Assembly (NCBI RefSeq): GCF_024435355.1
Contig: NZ_JAMJWG010000004.1
Location: 124,001 to 188,000 of the forward strand
DNA from: Streptomyces odontomachi
Lineage (GTDB): Bacteria > Actinomycetota > Actinomycetes > Streptomycetales > Streptomycetaceae
Length of the DNA stretch: 64,000 nucleotides
Reading direction: 5' to 3'
Positions within the stretch are counted from its first letter, which is position 1. Each line of letters opens with the position of its first letter. The notes under the pieces are model-generated. The model was given only the letters and a program-made list of their open reading frames with translations, did not search any database and was not told the DNA's origin. Shown in pieces: positions 59,484 to 64,000 of the stretch. Position numbers and translations under genes: made by a program.

Positions 59484-60389
59484 ATGGCTCCGACTTCGGA
59501 AAGACAAAAACAACGCGAACCGAACGGCATACGCCGCCGGACGCTTCTCGCCGGTGTCGCCGCGCTCGGTACCGCGGCTGCCGTGGGCGGAGCGGCCGGC
59601 TGCTCCCGGGTGGCCGAGGGCGACACGCTCGAGCGGCTCAGGTCGCAGGGCGTGGTACGGCTGGGCATCGCAGGTGAGATCCCGTTCGGCTACATCGACA
59701 AGAACGGCGAGTTCACCGGTGAGGCGCCGGAACTGGCCAAGGTGATCTTCAAGCGCCTCGGGATCCCACGGGTGCAGCCGGTCGCCACGGAGTTCGGCTC
59801 GCTGATCCCCGGCCTGAACTCGCAGCAGTTCGATGCGGTGTCTGCCGGTATGTACGTCAACAAGGACCGCTGCCAGCAGGTCATCTTCGCCGAACCCGAG
59901 TACCAGATGCTGGACGCGTTCATCGTCCGCAAAGGGAACCCGCTGGGCCTGCACAGCTACGCTGACGTGGTCAAGAAGAAGGCCAAGTTCGCCACCGGCA
60001 CCGGGTACGCCGAGATCGACTACGCGGTGGGCGCCGGGATGAAGCAGAGCGACATCGTCATCCTCCAGGACCAGGTGGCCGGCCTGAACGCGGTCGAGTC
60101 CGGCCGGGTCGACATCTTCGCCGGCACCGCGCTCACCACCCGCACGGTCGTGGCGCACAGCAAGAAGGCGGAGGTCACGGAGCCCTTCGCGCCACTCGTG
60201 GACGGCAAGAAGCACGTCGATGGCGGGGCCTTCGCGTTCCGTCCCGTCGACACCTCGCTGCGGGACGCCTTCAACGTCGAGATCGCCAAGCTGAAGAAGA
60301 GCGGTGAGCTGCTGCGCATTCTGCGCCCCTTCGGTTTCACCACGAAGGAAATGACGCACCTCACCACGAAGGAGCTCTGTGCCCAATGA
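59484..60389 (+). CDS. ehuB: EhuB-like amino acid/ectoine-binding lipoprotein
   Basis: The protein has 301 residues. Tat-type lipoprotein signal: RRRTLLAGVAALG core and GGAAGC lipobox with Cys40. SBP_bac_3 fold: VVRLGIAGEIPFGYIDKNGE, cited in part as IPFGYIDKNGEFTGEAPEL, then RVDIFAGTALTTRTV. The family binds polar amino acids; the neighbours (isomerase-like, amidase, DUF3830) favour ectoine or hydroxyectoine. A TTGACC/TACCTT promoter (59431/59452, 15-base spacer) precedes it. It overlaps ehuC by four bases. Confidence 0.75.
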   Translation: MAPTSERQKQREPNGIRRRTLLAGVAALGTAAAVGGAAGCSRVAEGDTLERLRSQGVVRLGIAGEIPFGYIDKNGEFTGEAPELAKVIFKRLGIPRVQPVATEFGSLIPGLNSQQFDAVSAGMYVNKDRCQQVIFAEPEYQMLDAFIVRKGNPLGLHSYADVVKKKAKFATGTGYAEIDYAVGAGMKQSDIVILQDQVAGLNAVESGRVDIFAGTALTTRTVVAHSKKAEVTEPFAPLVDGKKHVDGGAFAFRPVDTSLRDAFNVEIAKLKKSGELLRILRPFGFTTKEMTHLTTKELCAQ

Positions 60390-61135
60390 CCACAGGACTG
60401 TGGCAGCACTGGGTCCTTCCCGGTATCTGGATCACGATCCAGCTGACGATCTACAGCGCGGCACTCGCCGTCGTCGTCGCCTTCGGCGTGGGCATGGCAC
60501 GCACCCACAAGTTGTGGATCGTCCGCTTCCTCGCCGGCTTCTACACCGAGATATTCCGCGGCACCTCGGCGCTGGTGCTGATGTTCTGGATGTTCTTCGT
60601 CGTGCCCCTGCTGTTCGGCTGGAGCTTCGTACCGATGTGGGCGGCGGTTCTCGCCCTCGGCCTGTCCTACGGGGCGTACGGCGCCGAGGTCGTGCGCGGT
60701 GCGCTCAATTCGGTCGCCCCGGCGCAGCGTGAGGCGGGCATCGCGCTCAGCTTCACGCCCTGGCAGCGGATGCGGCTGATCCTGCTGCCGCAGGCCATCC
60801 CGGAGATGATCCCGCCCTTCAGCAACCTCCTGATCGAGCTGCTCAAGGGCACCGCGCTGGTTTCGCTGCTGGGCATCGCCGACACCTCGTTCGCCGCGTA
60901 CCTGGTGCGCCTCGCGACCCAGGAGAGCGCCAAGATCTACACGATCAGCCTGGTCATCTACTTCGTCCTCGCGTTCGTCCTGTCCCGCGGCATGCGGGCC
61001 CTGGAACGCAAGACGAAGGCGAACATCGGCCGCCCCATGGAGCCGGGGTTCTTCAAGAGCCTCTCCCTGCGCCACTCGGCGTCCGGCTCGCAGGGCAGCA
61101 GTAAGGACCTGACGCGGACCGGAGGTGTCGCATGA
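60386..61135 (+). CDS. ehuC: EhuC-like amino acid ABC permease
   Basis: The protein has 249 residues and about five helices of the HisM type. The EAA loop APAQREAGIALSFTPWQRMR precedes LPQAIPEMIPPF. The ATGA overlaps at both ends with ehuB and ehuD indicate one translation unit. It forms the channel with EhuD. Confidence 0.78.
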   Translation: MTTGLWQHWVLPGIWITIQLTIYSAALAVVVAFGVGMARTHKLWIVRFLAGFYTEIFRGTSALVLMFWMFFVVPLLFGWSFVPMWAAVLALGLSYGAYGAEVVRGALNSVAPAQREAGIALSFTPWQRMRLILLPQAIPEMIPPFSNLLIELLKGTALVSLLGIADTSFAAYLVRLATQESAKIYTISLVIYFVLAFVLSRGMRALERKTKANIGRPMEPGFFKSLSLRHSASGSQGSSKDLTRTGGVA

Positions 61136-61782
61136 ACTGGGAATGGTCTGCCGTCAGTGACTTCATGCCGAAGTTCTGGGACGGCGTGGGCACCACGCTG
61201 GAAGCCGTCGTCCTCGGCTCCCTGATCTCGTTCGCCCTGGGCCTCGTCTGGGCCTTCGCGATGCGTCTGCCCACCCGGTTCGTACGCTGGCCGGTGGGGT
61301 TCATCACGGAGTTCATCCGCAACACGCCCCTGCTGGTGCAGCTCTTCTTCCTCTTCTTCGTGCTGCCGGAGTGGGGCATCTCGTTCGACGCGCTGACCAC
61401 CGGGATCGTGGGGATCGGGCTGCACTACTCGACGTACACGATGCAGGTCTACCGCGCCGGCATCGAGGCCGTGCCGCCCGGCCAGTGGGAGGCGGCCACC
61501 GCGCTCAGCCTGCCGCTGCGGCGCACCTGGACCGCGGTGATCCTGCCGCAGGCGATCCGTCGCGTGGTGCCGGCACTCGGCAACTACGTGATCTCGATGC
61601 TCAAGGACACCCCGATGTTCATCGGCATCGGCGTGCTGGAAATGCTCGGCGAGGCCCGTCTGGAGAGCGCCGACACCTTCCGCTTCGTCGAGCCGGTGAC
61701 CGTCGTCGGAGTCGCCTTCATCGTCATCGCCTACCCGGCATCCCTTCTCGTACGAGCCCTGGAGCGTCGCCTTGTCCGCTGA
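61132..61782 (+). CDS. ehuD: EhuD-like amino acid ABC permease
   Basis: The protein has 216 residues. HisM-type permease: GVGTTLEAVVLGSLISFALG, EFIRNTPLLVQLFFLFFVLP (classic motif), EAA loop PPGQWEAATALSLPLRRTW and LPQAIRRVVPALGN. It overlaps the ehuC stop by four bases and the ehuA start by eleven. Confidence 0.8.
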   Translation: MNWEWSAVSDFMPKFWDGVGTTLEAVVLGSLISFALGLVWAFAMRLPTRFVRWPVGFITEFIRNTPLLVQLFFLFFVLPEWGISFDALTTGIVGIGLHYSTYTMQVYRAGIEAVPPGQWEAATALSLPLRRTWTAVILPQAIRRVVPALGNYVISMLKDTPMFIGIGVLEMLGEARLESADTFRFVEPVTVVGVAFIVIAYPASLLVRALERRLVR

Positions 61783-62593
61783 AACCCCCGCCACCACGCC
61801 AAGTCAGGAAACCAACCCCCCGGTCGACGGCAGCGAGCTGATCCGCTTCGACAAGGTCACCAAGCGCTTCGGCAGCAACATCGTCCTCGACGAGCTGGAC
61901 TTCTCGGTCGCCTCCGGAAAGCACGTCACCCTGGTCGGCCCGTCCGGCTCCGGGAAGACGACGATCCTGAGACTGCTGATGACCCTGACCAAACCCGATT
62001 CGGGCACCATCAAGGTCAACGGTGACTACCTCACTCACGAGCAGCGCGGCGGCAAGCTGGTCCCCGCGGGCGACAAGCACGTCCGCGAGGTACGCAAGCA
62101 CATAGGGATGGTCTTCCAGCAGTTCAACCTGTTCCCCAACATGAGGGTGCTGCGGAACGTCACCGAGGCCCCCGTCACCGTCCTCGGCATGTCCAAGGAC
62201 GAGGCCGAGGAGCGCGCCCGCGGCCTGCTCGACCTGGTCGGCCTCGGCGACCGCTGCGACGCCTACCCGACCCAGCTCTCCGGCGGCCAGCAGCAGCGCG
62301 TGGCGATAGCCCGCGCCCTCGCCATGCGCCCCCAGGTGCTGCTCCTCGACGAGGTCACCTCCGCCCTCGACCCGGAACTGGTCGCCGGTGTCCTCGACGT
62401 GCTGCGTGACATAGCCCACACCACCGACATCACGATGCTCTGCGTCACCCACGAGATGAACTTCGCGCGCGACATCTCCGACCAGGTCCTGATGTTCGAC
62501 GCGGGCCGCGTCATCGAGTCCGGCACCCCCGAGAAGATCTTCACCGACCCGGAACACGAACGCACCCGGGAGTTCCTCAGCGCGGTGCTGTGA
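61772..62593 (+). CDS. ehuA: EhuA-like amino acid ABC ATPase
   Basis: The protein has 273 residues. Walker A GPSGSGKTT, Q-loop MVFQQFNLFPNM, signature LSGGQQQRVAIARAL, Walker B LLLDEVTSALDPE, switch VTHEMNFA. This is the typical polar amino acid transporter ATPase. The TTG start at 61772 has GGAG seven to eight bases upstream. Last gene of the operon. Confidence 0.82.
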   Translation: MSAETPATTPSQETNPPVDGSELIRFDKVTKRFGSNIVLDELDFSVASGKHVTLVGPSGSGKTTILRLLMTLTKPDSGTIKVNGDYLTHEQRGGKLVPAGDKHVREVRKHIGMVFQQFNLFPNMRVLRNVTEAPVTVLGMSKDEAEERARGLLDLVGLGDRCDAYPTQLSGGQQQRVAIARALAMRPQVLLLDEVTSALDPELVAGVLDVLRDIAHTTDITMLCVTHEMNFARDISDQVLMFDAGRVIESGTPEKIFTDPEHERTREFLSAVL

Positions 62594-62630
62594 GCGGTGG
62601 GGTGGGGGGAGAACGAGTAGGGGGGAGGGC

Positions 62631-62690
62631 GAGTAGGCGGGCGCCGAGCGAGGGGAGAGCGGGTAGGCGGGCGCCGAGCGAGGGGAGAGC
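62631..62690 (+). repeat. 30-bp tandem duplication
   Basis: Units at 62631 and 62661 read GAGTAGGCGGGCGCCGAGCG (GGGTAGG.. in the second) followed by AGGGGAGAGC; one difference in 30 bases. Confidence 0.8.
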
Positions 62691-62781
62691 GAGTGTGGGA
62701 GGAGGACTGGCCGGGGGGGCGGTGGTCTGCGCGAGCGCGGTCAGCACGACGCCGTTCCCTGGTCGCCCCTTGAACCCTCCA

Positions 62782-62868
62782 CCTGGGCCTCTCCCGCCTG
62801 GGACCCTCCGCCTGGGCCTCTCCCGCCTGGGACCCTCCGCCTGGGCCTCTCCCGCCTGGGACCCTCCC
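62782..62868 (+). repeat. 29-bp tandem triplication
   Basis: Three units starting CCTGGGCCTCTCCCGCCTGG at 62782, 62811 and 62840, each completed by GACCCTCCG (last base C in the third). The first two are identical. Confidence 0.8.
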
Positions 62869-63069
62869 GCCTGGGCCTGCCGGGGCCTGCCTGGGCCCCG
62901 CCCGTCGCCGGCCCACCCTCACCCGGCGCCTCCTCACCACCAGGTCACCCTCTCCCCGACGGTCCTGGGCTCCCGCCCGGTCCTGGGCTCGTGCCCGGTC
63001 GTGGTCGGAAGCACCCCTGTCGTGGTCAGAAGCACCCCTGCGGACCAGGTAGTATTTCCTTGTCAGCAG

Positions 63070-63143
63070 GCGCCGCTAGCTCAGTTGGTTAGAGCAGCTG
63101 ACTCTTAATCAGCGGGTCCGGGGTTCGAGTCCCTGGCGGCGCA
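63070..63143 (+). tRNA. tRNA-Lys (CTT), copy 2; probable integration target
   Basis: Identical over all 74 bases to the copy at 47706, with the same TCAGCAG leader. Here the bases after the discriminator read CCA. The integrase gene just downstream points toward it, so its 3' half is the likely attachment site. Confidence 0.95.
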
Positions 63144-63167
63144 CCACACCGAAACACAGGCTGACCA

Positions 63168-63199
63168 GGCCGTTCACCCTTCATGGGTGGACGGCCTTT
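63168..63199 (+). terminator. Terminator of tRNA-Lys copy 2
   Basis: GGCCGTTCACCC pairs with GGGTGGACGGCC (one T-G pair) around TTCAT, followed by TTT. It lies between the tRNA and the integrase gene. Confidence 0.75.
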
Positions 63200-63270
63200 G
63201 GCGTTCTCGGGACTGGTGTGGGGCGGGGGTGGGACCCTCGTGGGGCCGACCGAGGTGCAGCTGGGGTGTG

Positions 63271-64000
63271 CTATGCCTGGCGTGACCTGCGTCTTTGTCG
63301 ACCGTGTGGGGGCTCGTGCTGGCTGTCTTCCGGCCGCTGCGGATATTCCCGGTGCCGTGGGCGAGCGGTACCGGGCACGAGGCAGCCGGCTTGGCGGATC
63401 AGCTCGGCGGTGTCCGCGGCGGTGCGGTGAGCGAGGTCGGGCAGGACGGACGTGTAGGTGTCTGCGGTGAGCACGATGCTGCTGTGTCCGAGCACGTCCT
63501 GGACGACCTTAAGGTCCGCGCCGGCCGCGAGCATCAGGCTGGCTGCGCCGTGACGTAGGTCGTGGAGCCGCACTGGAGGCAGGCCAGTGAGGGTGTTCAG
63601 CTCGCGCAGATGCTTGGTGAGTACCTCCGGGTTCAAGGGCTTGCCGGTGGGTGTGGTGAAGACGTAGCCACTGTTCGCCCAGGCTGTCCCTGCTGCTTTC
63701 TCTTCGGTTTTCTGCCGGCGTTGGTGGGCTCGGAGAGCCGTGATGGTGTCGGGGTCCAGGGCGATGGTGCGACGGCTGGCGCGGCTCTTGGGTGGACAGG
63801 GCACGAGCTGCCCGCCCTGGTATTGCAGCTGGCGAGCGACGGACAGCGTTCCGCGGTGCAGGTCGAGGTCGCTCCAGCGCAGCCCGACCGCCTCACCACG
63901 CCGCAGACCACGCACCGCGATGACACGGAACGCCGCGTACAGACGGTGATCACTGATGGCGGCGAGGAAGGCAGCGGTCTGCTCGACCGTCCACACCGCA
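63271..64000 (-). CDS. Tyrosine integrase, catalytic half (5' end outside window)
   Basis: The frame is open to the right edge (at least 243 codons), so the N-terminal arm- and core-binding domains lie beyond it. Catalytic residues: Arg in VRGLRRGEAVGLRWSDLD, Lys region CPPKSRASRRT, H-x-x-R in LHDLRHGAASLML, His in LGHSSI and nucleophile Tyr in TADTYTSVL. The tail is Arg-rich. Its end lies 127 bases from tRNA-Lys copy 2, the standard arrangement for integrative elements of actinomycetes (pSAM2/SLP1 type) or prophages. The element itself is to the right, outside the window. Confidence 0.9.
   Translation of the reverse strand, partial: AVWTVEQTAAFLAAISDHRLYAAFRVIAVRGLRRGEAVGLRWSDLDLHRGTLSVARQLQYQGGQLVPCPPKSRASRRTIALDPDTITALRAHQRRQKTEEKAAGTAWANSGYVFTTPTGKPLNPEVLTKHLRELNTLTGLPPVRLHDLRHGAASLMLAAGADLKVVQDVLGHSSIVLTADTYTSVLPDLAHRTAADTAELIRQAGCLVPGTARPRHREYPQRPEDSQHEPPHGRQRRRSRQA

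Larger units (their letters stand above)
62594..63069. other. Repeat-bearing spacer between ehuA and the second tRNA-Lys
   Basis: 476 bases without a gene. It contains a 30-bp duplication, a 29-bp triplication, a 21-bp doublet (GTGGTCxGAAGCACCCCTG at 63002 and 63023) and the tRNA promoter TAGTAT (63050-63055). Repeats of this kind next to an integration site suggest unstable DNA. Confidence 0.65.

Overview
The window looks like a chromosomal segment of a Streptomyces species. It has very high G+C with G/C-ending codons, AGGAGG-type ribosome sites mixed with apparently leaderless genes, GTG and TTG starts, a cebR-cebEFG-bglC cellobiose locus with its TGGGAGCGCTCCCA operators, a BldD-type box before a GGDEF-EAL gene, and several intergenic repeats familiar from streptomycetes. 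All assignments were made by reading the sequence; no database search was run.

Layout. 0-5.2 kb: a secreted phospholipase D-like protein (cut by the left edge), a class IV aminotransferase with a cupin, MarR and TetR regulators, and a MarR/EamA exporter pair with a self-operator candidate. 5.2-6.3 kb: a gene-free island of repeats. 6.3-12.8 kb: cebR, cebEFG (cellobiose/cello-oligosaccharide uptake, no ATPase gene, so it probably borrows MsiK) and the GH1 beta-glucosidase bglC. 12.8-20.6 kb: a GH18 protein, a two-component system, a kinase-like phosphotransferase, a spermidine-synthase-like protein and a second repeat island. 21.4-27.8 kb: a PAP2 membrane protein, then a compact three-gene cassette (Cas4/RecB-like nuclease with four candidate Fe-S cysteines, a 553-residue unknown, and an SF1 helicase). 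The cassette is preceded by what reads as a DNA-damage (PafBC/RecA-NDp type) leaderless promoter, and followed by a duplicated helicase tail and a VapBC-type toxin-antitoxin pair. This is the best candidate here for an uncharacterised system.

27.9-37.4 kb: a LacI regulator divergent from a five-gene oligosaccharide ABC transporter and GH2 beta-mannosidase operon. The operon promoter carries a near-perfect CebR box and two copies of a probable local LacI operator, so cellobiose sensing may also gate beta-mannoside uptake. 37.6-43.1 kb: a catabolic cluster (BKACE enzyme, ketopantoate-reductase-like dehydrogenase, LacI regulator, MFS importer, SMP-30 lactonase) with a shared operator-like motif. 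43.2-53.8 kb: small conserved proteins, a membrane Ser/Thr kinase, a degenerate prim-pol-like protein running into a tRNA-Lys gene, an M6-type metallopeptidase, a PAS-GGDEF-EAL protein (cdgA by inferred synteny) and a luciferase-like oxidoreductase.

53.9-62.6 kb: an ectoine-type (ehu) catabolic locus: two maleate-isomerase-like enzymes, a D-2-hydroxyacid dehydrogenase, an amidase, a DUF3830 protein and a polar amino acid ABC transporter ehuBCDA. 62.6-64 kb: tandem repeats, a second identical tRNA-Lys and, just past it, the catalytic half of a tyrosine integrase pointing at the tRNA. This marks the probable left edge of an integrated element that continues outside the window.
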